This document shows positions 1 to 8,653 of a DNA stretch of 64,000 nt, piece by piece. Origin of the DNA: Burkholderia sp. MS389 (GTDB lineage: Bacteria; Pseudomonadota; Gammaproteobacteria; Burkholderiales; Burkholderiaceae); the NCBI RefSeq assembly GCF_016899425.1, contig NZ_CP045996.1, positions 248,001 through 312,000 on the forward strand, read 5' to 3'. The translations under genes and the position numbers were made by a program. How positions within the stretch are numbered: position 1 is the stretch's first letter; each line of letters starts with the position of its first letter. Under the pieces are notes generated by a model. It had not been told where the DNA came from. It saw only the letters and a program-made list of their open reading frames with translations, and did not search any database.

Positions 1-1469
1 TGGATGCTGATGAAGGTGGCTGTGTTGACCGCGACGAGCATCGTCACCATGTTGAACTGCGGGCGCGGCAGCAGCGTGCCGATCAGGATGAACGGCCCCG
101 CGAACATCAGCACGAGCATCGCGAAATCGTGCACGTGCGGCAGCACGACGAACAGATACAGGCCCGCGAACACGACGCTCGCGGCGGTCGACAGGAAGAA
201 CTTGAACACCAGCGGCGCGGGCTCGTCGAGCGCGGCGAAGAAGCTGCACGACACGGCCACGAGCGTGACGGCGGCCGCGCCGTCGTGCCAGCCGGACGAG
301 ATCCACAGCCAGCACGCGAACACGATCGCGAACACGACGGTCAGCGTCGAGAACAGCATCATCCCGCGATCGAAGAAGCGCTCGGTGCCGCCGAGCCGCC
401 AGTGCCGGTAGCGCGGCTGCCACACGCCCGACTCGTTCGCGATCAGCGCGCGCAGCGAGCGGCAGTCCTGCCAGATGTCGATGACCTGGCGCAGCCGCCA
501 CAGCGCATTCGACAGCAACGCGCCGTCCCAGCTCGCCAGCGCGCTGTCGGGCGGCTGCAGCGCGGCGATGCGCGCGCGCAGGTCGTCCGCGACCGGATCG
601 TGCGCCATATCGCCGTCGGAACCGGTCTTCACGGCCGGCAGCGGCGCGTCGAACCATTTCGCGGCGTCGGCCAGCAGCGCGTCGAGCGCGGGCGGGCGCA
701 CGTGCAGGTCGCGCATCAGCGCGATCAGCGGGTCGGCGAGCGACGACATCAGCGGCAGGAACAGCTGCATCCGGCCCGCGAGCGCCTGCGCGCGCGCAAG
801 CACGCGCGGATGCGCATGGTCGTAGCCCAGCTGGCTCAGCAGGAATTCGAGGCCGGTGATCGTCGCGGCGAGCCGCTGCCGGCATGCGGACAGCGCCTTG
901 CCGGCCAGGTGCCCGGACAGCGTTTCGCGGCCGTAGAACGCGGCGTCCTTGAACCACGCGTCGGTGCGCTCGATCAGCGTCGGCGCGAGCCGGTTCGGGA
1001 ACACGGCGCTGCCGACCACGCTCGCGCACACGATGCCGAGCACGATTTCCTCGGTGCGCGCGATCGCAACGTCGAATATCGTGGACGGATCGGTGACGGT
1101 CGGCAGCGCGACCAGCGGCATCGTATAGCCGGCTAGCATGAACACGTAGCTGCGCGCGGTGCGGTCGGAGATCGCGAGGTACAGCAGCGTGCCGCACCAG
1201 GTCGCGACGATGATGCTGAACAGGAGCGGCGTCTCGACGAACGGCGGCACGAAGAAGATCGCGGCGGCCGCGCCGAGCGCGGTGCCGAGCGCGCGGTACA
1301 GCGCCTTCGAGCGCGTCGCGCCGACGAACGGGTTCGACACGATGTAGACGCTCGCCATCGCCCAGTACGGGCGCGGCAACTGGAAATACAGGCCGAGGTA
1401 CAGCGCCAGCATCGACGCGGCGAACGTCTTGCCCGAGAACAGCCAGTCGCGAAGGCTCGGATAGGTCAT
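1..1469 (-). CDS. FUSC-family efflux pump (aromatic/fusaric acid exporter), 3' end beyond window
   Basis: Inner-membrane pump of the fusaric acid resistance / AaeB family, which exports aromatic acids. The visible 489 codons start MTYPSLRDWLFSGKTF and show the typical architecture: a first block of hydrophobic helices (about residues 12-150), a long soluble segment (about 150-350), then a second block of membrane helices that runs off the left edge. The start codon overlaps the stop of the upstream MarR gene (ATGA), so the two form one operon. Family assignment is from the conserved segment around PRPYWAMASVYIV and the split membrane layout. Substrate is not visible; a periplasmic adaptor (HlyD type) would be expected further left. 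Confidence 0.88.
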   Translation of the reverse strand, partial: MTYPSLRDWLFSGKTFAASMLALYLGLYFQLPRPYWAMASVYIVSNPFVGATRSKALYRALGTALGAAAAIFFVPPFVETPLLFSIIVATWCGTLLYLAISDRTARSYVFMLAGYTMPLVALPTVTDPSTIFDVAIARTEEIVLGIVCASVVGSAVFPNRLAPTLIERTDAWFKDAAFYGRETLSGHLAGKALSACRQRLAATITGLEFLLSQLGYDHAHPRVLARAQALAGRMQLFLPLMSSLADPLIALMRDLHVRPPALDALLADAAKWFDAPLPAVKTGSDGDMAHDPVADDLRARIAALQPPDSALASWDGALLSNALWRLRQVIDIWQDCRSLRALIANESGVWQPRYRHWRLGGTERFFDRGMMLFSTLTVVFAIVFACWLWISSGWHDGAAAVTLVAVSCSFFAALDEPAPLVFKFFLSTAASVVFAGLYLFVVLPHVHDFAMLVLMFAGPFILIGTLLPRPQFNMVTMLVAVNTATFISI

Positions 1470-1945
1470 GACGCGGAATCGGTGGGGTGGGACGCGTGCG
1501 ACGCCGGAGGATGCGCGTCGGCGGCGTTGAACGCGTTCAGCACGCGCAGCGTCGCTTCGAGATCGGCGCGCGACACGCCCTTGAGCACCTGGGCGCGCAG
1601 CGCGCGCAGGTCTTCCTCCATCTTCGCGGTGACCGCGCGGCCGGCGGCCGTCAGCGAGATCGTTTTCGCGCGGCGATCGTGCGGATCCTCGTCGCGGCGT
1701 GCGAGGCCGGCCGCGCACAGCTGGTCGAGCAGGCGCACCAGCGACGGCCCTTCGATGCCCACGTGCTCGGCGAGCGTGCCTTGCCGCACGCCTTCGCCGA
1801 GACGCCCGGCGATCAAGAGCGGCGTCGCGCAGGCCTCGGATACGTTGTACGCGGTCAGCACGCCGTCGCTGGTGCGGCGCCACTTGCGCGCGGTGAGCAC
1901 GAGCAGGCTGCTGACGGCGAGGCGGAGGTCGTGCAGATTGGTCAT
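1466..1945 (-). CDS. MarR-family transcriptional regulator
   Basis: A 159-residue MarR-type winged-helix repressor starting MTNLHDLRLAVSSLL. The wing-helix core runs through GPSLVRLLDQLCAAGLARRDEDPHDRRAKTISLTAAG (about residues 55-100), with the conserved D-x-R-A-K wing. It lies directly upstream of the FUSC pump and overlaps it by four bases, so it most likely represses the pump and responds to a phenolic or aromatic substrate. An in-frame ATG 12 codons upstream (1981) is possible but would lie inside the palindromic operator, so 1945 is preferred. Confidence 0.88.
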   Translation of the reverse strand: MTNLHDLRLAVSSLLVLTARKWRRTSDGVLTAYNVSEACATPLLIAGRLGEGVRQGTLAEHVGIEGPSLVRLLDQLCAAGLARRDEDPHDRRAKTISLTAAGRAVTAKMEEDLRALRAQVLKGVSRADLEATLRVLNAFNAADAHPPASHASHPTDSAS

Positions 1946-1972
1946 GGGCGAGATGATAGGGGCAAAAATATT

Positions 1973-1988
1973 CGATAGCAAACTATCG
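1973..1988. promoter_or_regulatory. Palindromic operator for the MarR regulator
   Basis: CGATAG-N4-CTATCG is a perfect inverted repeat with six-base arms, 28-43 bases upstream of the marR start. MarR proteins usually bind palindromes of this size at their own promoter, so autoregulation of the marR-FUSC operon is the natural reading. Binding is inferred. Confidence 0.55.
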
Positions 1989-2301
1989 TTTTCGTCGCCG
2001 GGATGACACGTCGCATGGGGCGCGGCGACGATATTGAATTGTCAGACGACCACTGTTCGACCACACGAGCACGGCCGTGCATGTGAAGCAAATTCCAAGC
2101 CCGCGCGCCGCCCGCTGGGCGGGTAGGTAGCCCGCGACTTTCGACCGACCGGAAAATGTGCGGGCCGCGGTCGCTCGGGCACGCCGATTGCACCGCGCGA
2201 TTCGCCCACGACGTCCTGCTTTCGAACGCGATTGCACTAGGACAATATTTTCGGGGTGTCTTTCTGAGCGACCATGCGGAAGCCACGACGGAGACATCGA
2301 G
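1989..2301. other. Intergenic region between divergent marR and enuR
   Basis: About 310 bases without a convincing gene. It must hold the promoters of the leftward marR-FUSC operon and of rightward enuR. The only clear structures are the MarR palindrome at its left edge and the 16-base pseudo-palindrome at 2231-2246 described separately. Confidence 0.6.
2231..2246. promoter_or_regulatory. Candidate EnuR operator upstream of enuR
   Basis: ATTG-N8-CAAT forms a 16-base pseudo-palindrome 56 bases upstream of the enuR start. It matches 11 of 16 positions with a second pseudo-palindrome upstream of eutB (3744-3759), including the shared run AGGACA. The two copies suggest that EnuR controls its own gene and the catabolic operon. 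Inferred from sequence only. Confidence 0.4.
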
Positions 2302-3714
2302 ATGGGACGGACCGAGGTATCGGCAGGCTGGCGCGACGCGCTCGGCGCGGTGCACGGCATCGAGTCGAAATACAAGCGGCTCGTGAAGGCGATCGCCAGC
2401 GACATCGAGAACGGCGCGCTCGCGCCGGGCGCGCGGCTCGCGCCGCAGCGCGACGTCGCGTCGAGCCTCGGTGTCAGCGTGCAGACCGTCACCAACGCGT
2501 ACAAGGAGCTGGAGCGTCAGGGGCTGATCCGCTGCGAGGTCGGCCGCGGCAGCTTCGTGGCCGCGCGCGTGACCGAATCGATGTCGAACTACATCCTCGA
2601 TACGACCGAGCGCGAACTCGTCGACTTCTCGATCGCCCGCATCGTGCACACGCCGGAGCACGACGCGGCATGGCGCAGCGTGTGCACGGCGCTGGCCGGC
2701 ACCGACGATCAGCCGTGGATCCGTTCGTTCCGGCCGATCGCCGGCCTCGATGCGCATCGCGACGCCGGCGCGGCTTGGCTCGCGTCGCTGAACATGCCGG
2801 TGCACCGCGAATCGCTGCTGGTGACGAACGGCGCGGCGCACGGGATCTTTCTCGCGCTCGCGTCGATCGTCGGGCCGGGCGACACCGTGTTGTGCGAGAG
2901 CCTGACCGATCACGGCGTGATCGGCTCCGCGAACGTGCTCGGGTTTACGCTGAAAGGGCTCGAGATGGACGAGCACGGCATCCGTCCCGAACATTTCGAG
3001 GAGATGTGCGATGGCGAGCGGATCAGCGCGCTCGTCTGCACGCCGACCCTCAATAACCCGACCGTGTCGCTGATGACCGATTCGCGGCGCCGCTCGATCG
3101 CGCGCATCGCGACGCGCTACGGCGTATACGTGATCGAGGACGACGTGTACGGTCCGCTGCTCGAGAAGACGGGCACGCCGATCGCCAGCCTGATTCCGGA
3201 GCTCGGCTTCTACTGCACGAGCATGACGAAATCGGTACTGACGGGGTTGCGCACCGGCTATCTCGCGATGCCGCGACGGCTCGCGTTGCGCGTCGAGAGC
3301 GTGCTGCGCGTGAGCAGCTGGATGGCGACGTCGCCGATCGCCGAAATCGCGACGCGCTGGATCGTCGACGACACCGCGCGGCGGCTCGTCGAACTGCAGC
3401 GCCAGCGGCTCGCCGTGCGTCAGCAGATGGTGCGGGCCGCACTGGGGCCGTATGTGCTCGGTGCGCATCCCAACGCGCTGTCGGCATGGCTGCGCGTGCC
3501 CGACTACTGGCAAGCCGAGCGGATCGTGCGTGAACTGCGCACGCGCAAGATCGCGGTGACGTCACCCGATCCGTTTCTCGTCGGCGGCACGGAGCGACCG
3601 AACGCGGTGCGCGTGTGCATCGGCGCCGAAACCTCCGATGCGGCGTGCAATGCAGCGCTCGAGACGATCGCGGGTGTGTTCGAACAGTATCCGCACCTGA
3701 ACGACTTCCACTGA
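2302..3714 (+). CDS. enuR: EnuR-like MocR/GntR regulator with aminotransferase-fold domain
   Basis: A 470-residue MocR-type regulator: an N-terminal GntR winged helix (about residues 20-90, with PQRDVASSLGVSVQTVTNAY) joined to a class I aminotransferase-like effector domain. The pyridoxal-phosphate lysine is K310 in SMTKSVLTGLRTGY. In ectoine-degrading bacteria the equivalent protein, EnuR, represses the cluster until an ectoine breakdown product reacts with its PLP. Position at the head of a complete ectoine degradation cluster supports this name. GGAGAC lies upstream of the chosen ATG; longer upstream readings lack a ribosome site. Confidence 0.85.
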   Translation: MGRTEVSAGWRDALGAVHGIESKYKRLVKAIASDIENGALAPGARLAPQRDVASSLGVSVQTVTNAYKELERQGLIRCEVGRGSFVAARVTESMSNYILDTTERELVDFSIARIVHTPEHDAAWRSVCTALAGTDDQPWIRSFRPIAGLDAHRDAGAAWLASLNMPVHRESLLVTNGAAHGIFLALASIVGPGDTVLCESLTDHGVIGSANVLGFTLKGLEMDEHGIRPEHFEEMCDGERISALVCTPTLNNPTVSLMTDSRRRSIARIATRYGVYVIEDDVYGPLLEKTGTPIASLIPELGFYCTSMTKSVLTGLRTGYLAMPRRLALRVESVLRVSSWMATSPIAEIATRWIVDDTARRLVELQRQRLAVRQQMVRAALGPYVLGAHPNALSAWLRVPDYWQAERIVRELRTRKIAVTSPDPFLVGGTERPNAVRVCIGAETSDAACNAALETIAGVFEQYPHLNDFH

Positions 3715-3743
3715 ACCGGCGGCGCTGCCGCGACATCGCGCGC

Positions 3744-3759
3744 AATGTATCAGGACATT
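3744..3759. promoter_or_regulatory. Candidate EnuR operator upstream of eutB
   Basis: AATGT-N6-ACATT, a 16-base inverted repeat in the 107-base gap between enuR and eutB, 63 bases before the eutB start. It resembles the site upstream of enuR at 11 of 16 positions. It probably controls the eutB-doeD operon. Confidence 0.42.
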
Positions 3760-3821
3760 CGAAAGCGCGATTTGGAACATTAGACTGGATCGCATCACAT
3801 TCGTCGCGAGGCGCGCATTCC

Positions 3822-4793
3822 ATGTCTTCCCTGTCGCTGTCCGACGTCTACCGCGCGCGCCGCCGTCTCGCCGGGCGCGCCGACGGTACGCCGCTCGTCG
3901 CGTCCGCCGCGCTGTCCGCGCGTGTCGGCGCCCCGGTCTACCTGAAGCTCGAAACGCTGCAGCCGACCGGCAGCTTCAAGCTGCGCGGCGCGACCAACGC
4001 GCTAGCGGAACTTGCGGCGCAGCGCGTGACGCGCGTGGTCACCGCATCGACCGGGAATCATGGCCGCGCGGTCGCGCATGCGGCACGCGCGCTCGGCATC
4101 GATGCGGCCGTCTGCATGTCGTCGCTCGTGCCGGACAACAAGGTCGAGGCGGTCGCGGCGCTCGGCGCGCGCGTGGTGATCGTCGGCGACAGCCAGGACG
4201 ACGCGCAGGTGGAAGCGCGGCGGCTGGTGCGCGACGAAGGTTATGCATACGTGCCGCCGTTCGACGATCCGCGCATCATCGCGGGCCAGGCGACGATCGG
4301 CGTCGAGATACTCGAAGCGCTGCCCGATACGGCGACGCTGGTCGTGCCGCTGTCGGGCGGCGGCCTGTTCAGCGGCGTCGCGTTTGCCGCGAAGGCGATC
4401 CGGCCGCCGATCGAGATGATCGGCGTATCGATGACGCGCGGCGCCGCGATGCACGCGAGCCTCGCGGCCGGTCGCCCGGTCGACGTCGACGAACAGCCGA
4501 CGCTGGCCGATTCGCTCGGCGGCGGCATCGGCCTCGACAACCGCTACACGTTCGACATGACGCGCGCGCTGGCCGACGACGTCGTGCTGCTCGACGAGCC
4601 GTCGATCGCGCGCGGCATCGCGCATGCGTATCGGGAAGAGCGGCTCGTCGTCGAAGGCGCCGGCGCGGTCGGCCTCGCCGCCCTGCTGGATGAACGGATC
4701 GCACGCCGCGATCGCAGCGGCCCGATCGTGGTCGTCGTGAGCGGTGCGAACATCGACATGGCCGTGCATCGCAGGCTCGTTTCGGAGAACTGA
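3822..4793 (+). CDS. eutB: Threonine-dehydratase-like enzyme of hydroxyectoine degradation (EutB)
   Basis: A 323-residue PLP-dependent fold-type II enzyme of the serine/threonine dehydratase family. The Schiff-base lysine is K53 in PTGSFKLRGATNAL, and the phosphate-binding glycine loop SGGGL is at about residues 178-182. In ectoine catabolic clusters EutB is proposed to act with EutC in converting the hydroxyectoine-derived hydroxy-diaminobutyrate side branch into the ectoine route. The stop is one base from the eutC start, so they are co-translated. On sequence alone a threonine dehydratase activity is also possible; the cluster decides the name. Confidence 0.85.
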   Translation: MSSLSLSDVYRARRRLAGRADGTPLVASAALSARVGAPVYLKLETLQPTGSFKLRGATNALAELAAQRVTRVVTASTGNHGRAVAHAARALGIDAAVCMSSLVPDNKVEAVAALGARVVIVGDSQDDAQVEARRLVRDEGYAYVPPFDDPRIIAGQATIGVEILEALPDTATLVVPLSGGGLFSGVAFAAKAIRPPIEMIGVSMTRGAAMHASLAAGRPVDVDEQPTLADSLGGGIGLDNRYTFDMTRALADDVVLLDEPSIARGIAHAYREERLVVEGAGAVGLAALLDERIARRDRSGPIVVVVSGANIDMAVHRRLVSEN

Positions 4794-4794
4794 C

Positions 4795-5799
4795 ATGGCC
4801 CATCCCGTCACGTTGCTTGGCCACGCGCAACTGCGTGCGCTGGTGCCACTCGATCTCGCCGCGATCGACCAGGTCGAGGCCGCGTTCGCGTCGCTCGCGA
4901 CCGACGCCGTCGTGATGCCGCCGATCCTGAATCTTGCGCTGCCCGAGCGCCACGCCGAAGTGGACGTGAAGACGGCGTACCTGCCGCGCTTCGACAGCTT
5001 CGCGATCAAGGTCAGCCCCGGTTTCTTCGACAACCCGTCGCTCGGGCTGCCGAGCCTGAACGGGCTAATGCTCGTGCTGTCGGCGCGTACCGGCCTGACC
5101 GAGGCCGTGCTGCTCGACAACGGTTACTTGACAGCCGTGCGCACCGCGGCCGCCGGCGCCGTGGCCGCGCGCCGGCTCGCGCGCGCCGATGCGCGCCGCG
5201 CGGCGATCGTCGGCGCGGGCGAACAGGCGCGGTTGCAGCTTGCCGCGCTGATGCTCGTGCGCGACATCACGCACGTGACGGTGTGGGCGCGCGATGCCGA
5301 ACGTGCCGCGCGATTCGCGGCCGACGTGCGTGCCGCGCACGGGATCGACGCGGTCGTCGCGCGCTCGGTGCACGCGGCGCTCGCCGACGCGGACATCGCG
5401 GTGACGACCACGCCGAGCCGTGCGCCGCTCGTGCACGCGGAAGATCTGCACCCCGGGCTGCACGTGACGGCGATGGGTTCGGATGCGGATTACAAGACCG
5501 AACTCGCGCCGTCGGTATTCGGCGCCGCGCGCTATTTCTGCGACCGGCTGCGGCAGACCCGCGTGGCCGGCGAGCTCGCGCATGCGATCGCGGCCGGCGC
5601 CGTTGCAGCCGACGCGGTGTTTCCCGAACTCGGCGAAGTGATCGCCGGCCGCCGAGACGGCCGCACGCATCGCGACGACATCACGATCTGCGACCTGACC
5701 GGCACCGGCGCGCAGGACACCGCGATTGCCGTGCTCGCGCTGCAACGCGCCCGCGCGGCGGAAGTGGGCACGATTTTTCACAACGACCTCACGACTTGA
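4795..5799 (+). CDS. eutC: Ornithine cyclodeaminase-family protein of hydroxyectoine degradation (EutC)
   Basis: A 334-residue member of the ornithine cyclodeaminase / mu-crystallin family. It shows the substrate-side segment KVSPGFFDNPSLGLPSLNG, the catalytic-region motif TAVRTAAAGAVAARRLA and a Rossmann dinucleotide loop IVGAGEQARLQ from about residue 138. EutC regularly partners EutB in hydroxyectoine catabolic operons. It starts one base after eutB and is followed after 10 bases by doeA, consistent with a single transcript. Confidence 0.85.
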   Translation: MAHPVTLLGHAQLRALVPLDLAAIDQVEAAFASLATDAVVMPPILNLALPERHAEVDVKTAYLPRFDSFAIKVSPGFFDNPSLGLPSLNGLMLVLSARTGLTEAVLLDNGYLTAVRTAAAGAVAARRLARADARRAAIVGAGEQARLQLAALMLVRDITHVTVWARDAERAARFAADVRAAHGIDAVVARSVHAALADADIAVTTTPSRAPLVHAEDLHPGLHVTAMGSDADYKTELAPSVFGAARYFCDRLRQTRVAGELAHAIAAGAVAADAVFPELGEVIAGRRDGRTHRDDITICDLTGTGAQDTAIAVLALQRARAAEVGTIFHNDLTT

Positions 5800-5809
5800 G
5801 AGGAGACAG

Positions 5810-7018
5810 ATGTCCGCAGTCATCGAAACCCAGACAGCCGCGCCGCGGCTCGCGTTCGCGCGCAGCGAATATGCCGCGCGCATCGCGAAGACACGCGCGG
5901 CGATGGAGCGGGCCGGCATCGACCTGCTGATCGTCACCGACCCGACCAACATGGGCTGGCTCACCGGCTATGACGGCTGGTCGTTCTACGTGCACCAGTG
6001 CGTGCTGCTCGCACTGGACGGCGAACCCGTGTGGTTCGGCCGCGGCCAGGACGCGAACGGCGCGAAGCGCACCGCGTTCATGGCGCACGAGAACATCGTC
6101 GGGTATCCAGACCATTACGTGCAGTCGACGGCCTGCCATCCGATGGACTACCTGTCCACGGAAGTGATCGCCGCGCGCGGCTGGAGCGCGCTGCGCATCG
6201 GCGTCGAACTCGACAACTACTACTTCAGCGCAGCGGCATACGCGTCGTTGCAGAAGCATCTGCCGGCCGCGCGCTGGGTCGATGCGACCGCGCTCGTCAA
6301 CTGGCAGCGCGCGGTGAAGTCGCCGCGCGAGATCGAGTACATGCGCGTGGCCGCGCGCATCGTCGAGCGGATGCATGCGCACATCGTCGAGACGATCGAG
6401 CCGGGCATGAAGAAAAGCGACCTGGTCGCGCAGATCTATGCGACCGGGATCGGCGGTGCGGGAGGCTTCGGCGGCGACTACCCGGCGATCGTCCCGCTGC
6501 TGCCGACCGGCGCCGACGCGGCCGCGCCGCACCTGACGTGGGACGACTCGACGTTCGCGCGCGGCGCCGGCACGTTCTTCGAGATCGCCGGTTGCTACCG
6601 CCGTTATCACTGCCCGCTGTCGCGCACCGTCTATCTCGGCAAGCCGCCCGCGCACTTCATCGAAGGCGAGCGCGCGGTGGTCGAAGGGATCGAGGCCGGG
6701 CTCGCGGCCGCGAAGCCGGGCAACGTATGCGAGGACATCGCGAACGCGTTCTTCGCGGTGCTGCGCCGCGCGGGCATCGACAAGGACAGCCGCTGCGGCT
6801 ACCCGATCGGCGCGAGCTATCCGCCCGACTGGGGCGAGCGCACGATGAGCCTGCGCCCGGGCGACCGGACGGTGCTGGAACCCGGCATGACGTTCCATTT
6901 CATGCCCGGGCTGTGGCTCGACGACTGGGGGCTGGAGATCACGGAGAGCATCCTGATCACCGAGACCGGCGTCGAGACGTTCTGCAACGCACCGCGCAAG
7001 CTGTTCGTAAAGGAGTAG
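5810..7018 (+). CDS. doeA: Ectoine hydrolase (DoeA/EutD), M24 creatinase-like
   Basis: A 402-residue protein of the M24 peptidase/creatinase family that opens the ectoine ring to N-acetyl-2,4-diaminobutyrate. An N-terminal creatinase domain (TDPTNMGWLTGYDGWSFYVH, about residues 44-63) is followed by the pita-bread domain with FFEIAGCYRRYHCPLSRTVYLG. Canonical aminopeptidase metal ligands are not obvious, as in creatinase. A clear ribosome site, GAGGAGAC, precedes the ATG. Neighbours eutC and doeB are within 10 and 4 bases. Confidence 0.88.
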   Translation: MSAVIETQTAAPRLAFARSEYAARIAKTRAAMERAGIDLLIVTDPTNMGWLTGYDGWSFYVHQCVLLALDGEPVWFGRGQDANGAKRTAFMAHENIVGYPDHYVQSTACHPMDYLSTEVIAARGWSALRIGVELDNYYFSAAAYASLQKHLPAARWVDATALVNWQRAVKSPREIEYMRVAARIVERMHAHIVETIEPGMKKSDLVAQIYATGIGGAGGFGGDYPAIVPLLPTGADAAAPHLTWDDSTFARGAGTFFEIAGCYRRYHCPLSRTVYLGKPPAHFIEGERAVVEGIEAGLAAAKPGNVCEDIANAFFAVLRRAGIDKDSRCGYPIGASYPPDWGERTMSLRPGDRTVLEPGMTFHFMPGLWLDDWGLEITESILITETGVETFCNAPRKLFVKE

Positions 7019-7022
7019 GGCG

Positions 7023-8048
7023 ATGCGTGCTTCCCCGATCACGCCGACCGTCGATTTCGACGCGGACGGCGAACAGCACGGCTTCCTGAAGCTGCCTTAC
7101 TCGCGCGACGATTCCGCGTGGGGCGCGATCATGATTCCGGTGACCGTCGTGAAGCGCGGCGACGGGCCGACGGTGTTGCTGACCGGCGGCAATCACGGCG
7201 ACGAATACGAAGGGCCGGTCGCGCTGTCGAAGCTCGCCGGCTCGCTGAAGGCGGCCGACGTGACCGGCCGCGTGATCGTCGTGCCGTTCATGAACTACCC
7301 GGCGTTCCGCGCCGGTTGCCGCACGTCGCCGATCGATGCGGGCAACCTCAATCGCAGCTTCCCGGGCCGACCGGACGGCACGGTGACCGAGAAGATCGCC
7401 GACTACTTCCAGCGCCACCTGCTGCCGCTCGCGACGCACGTGCTCGACATTCACGCGGGCGGGCGCACGCTCGACTTCGTGCCGTTCGCGGCGATTCACG
7501 TGCTGCAGGATCGCGACCAGGAAGCGCGCTGCGAGCGCGCGATGCGTGCGTTCGGCGCGCCGTATTCGATGCGCATGCTGGAACTCGACAGCGTCGGCCT
7601 GTACGACAGCGCGGCCGAGGAAGCCGGCAAGGTGTTCGTGTCGACCGAGCTGGGCGGCGGCGGCACGTCGACGGCGACGAGCGTCGCGATCGCCGAGCGC
7701 GGCGTGTATGGATTGCTTGCGCATGCGGGCGTGATCGCCAAGGACGTCATCGATGGCAACGCGCCGCGTACGACGACGCTGCTCGACATGCCGGACGGCT
7801 CTTGCTACACGACGAGCGAGCATCACGGGCTGCTCGAGATGTGCCGCGATCTCGGCAGCGAGGTCGAGGCCGGCGACGTGCTCGCGCGCGTGCACGACAT
7901 CGACCGCACGGGCGTCACGCCCATCGAGTACGTCGCACGGCGGCGCGGGCTGCTCGCGGCCCGGCACTTCCCGGGCATCGTGCAACCGGGCGACACGATC
8001 GCGGTGGTCGCCGACATCGTCGAGCGCAACATCCCGGTCGCCGTATAA
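7023..8048 (+). CDS. doeB: N-alpha-acetyl-diaminobutyrate deacetylase (DoeB/EutE)
   Basis: A 341-residue zinc deacylase of the succinylglutamate desuccinylase/aspartoacylase group. The zinc site is visible as GGNHGDEYEGP (His and Glu ligands, about residues 57-67) and LDIHAGGRTLDF (third ligand His); NLNRSFPG is the substrate-binding segment. It removes acetate from the product of DoeA to give 2,4-diaminobutyrate. It begins four bases after the doeA stop. Confidence 0.88.
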   Translation: MRASPITPTVDFDADGEQHGFLKLPYSRDDSAWGAIMIPVTVVKRGDGPTVLLTGGNHGDEYEGPVALSKLAGSLKAADVTGRVIVVPFMNYPAFRAGCRTSPIDAGNLNRSFPGRPDGTVTEKIADYFQRHLLPLATHVLDIHAGGRTLDFVPFAAIHVLQDRDQEARCERAMRAFGAPYSMRMLELDSVGLYDSAAEEAGKVFVSTELGGGGTSTATSVAIAERGVYGLLAHAGVIAKDVIDGNAPRTTTLLDMPDGSCYTTSEHHGLLEMCRDLGSEVEAGDVLARVHDIDRTGVTPIEYVARRRGLLAARHFPGIVQPGDTIAVVADIVERNIPVAV

Positions 8049-8061
8049 GGACGCGCACGAC

Positions 8062-8532
8062 GTGATCAAGCTCGACCGATACGACCTCGCGATCCTGCAC
8101 TTGCTCGAGCGCGACGGGCGCATCACGAAGTCGAAGCTCGCGGAAGCCGTGAACCTGTCGATTTCGCCCGCATGGGAGCGCGTGCGCAAGCTCGAGGAAA
8201 GCGGCGTGATCCGCGGCTATCGCGCGGACGTCGACTGGATCGGCGCGTTCTCCGGCAGCCGCATCGTCGTCGAAGTGACGCTGTCGCGGCACACCGCGCC
8301 CGACATGCGGCGCTTCGAGGATCGCGTGGCCGCCGCGCCCGAAGTCGCGCAGTGCTATGCGACGGGCGGTGGCGTCGACTACGTGCTGCACGTGGTCGCG
8401 CGCGACATCGACCATTACCAGCGCTTCATCGATGCGTTGCTGATGGAAGACCTCGGCATCGAGCGCTACTTCACGTACATCGTGACGAAGGTCGTGAAGT
8501 GCGGCTCCGGCGGCGCGCCGGACTGGCTGTAA
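8062..8532 (+). CDS. doeX: Lrp/AsnC-family regulator of ectoine degradation (DoeX)
   Basis: A 156-residue Lrp/AsnC regulator: helix-turn-helix in the first 60 residues (LDRYDLAILHLLERDGRI, NLSISPAWERVRKLEESG) and a RAM effector domain behind it. No ATG suits; the GTG at 8062, 13 bases after doeB, begins exactly at the family's usual N terminus (VIKLDRYDL). DoeX accompanies doe genes in other ectoine degraders. It probably controls the doeC-doeD half of the cluster, given the AT-rich symmetric DNA after it. Confidence 0.85.
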   Translation: MIKLDRYDLAILHLLERDGRITKSKLAEAVNLSISPAWERVRKLEESGVIRGYRADVDWIGAFSGSRIVVEVTLSRHTAPDMRRFEDRVAAAPEVAQCYATGGGVDYVLHVVARDIDHYQRFIDALLMEDLGIERYFTYIVTKVVKCGSGGAPDWL

Positions 8533-8555
8533 AAGTTCGCGCCGGCGCGCGGCAA

Positions 8556-8605
8556 TACGGAAAAAACCGGCATTTCCCGCCGTGCAAACCGAAATTTCCG
8601 CATGC
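8556..8605. promoter_or_regulatory. AT-rich symmetric DNA upstream of doeC, candidate Lrp-type site
   Basis: The 121-base gap between doeX and doeC is AT-rich compared with its surroundings and contains GGAAA-N9-TTTCC (8559-8577) and the palindrome GAAATTTC (8591-8598). Lrp/AsnC proteins favour such sites. A secondary promoter for doeC-doeD under DoeX control is inferred. Confidence 0.35.
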
Positions 8606-8653
8606 GCGGGCGCGACACAATGAAGTTCGTGCCCACCAACCAGGAGACGCAGC

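Noticed and set aside
1942..3513. A 523-residue open frame antisense to enuR
   Set aside because: Arginine/histidine-rich composition, no family features, and it lies opposite a fully recognisable MocR gene; an artefact of high third-position GC.
8062..8532. doeX as a continuation of a longer frame starting at 7753
   Set aside because: The earlier part is out of register with doeB and meaningless; the GTG at 8062 gives the standard Lrp N terminus.
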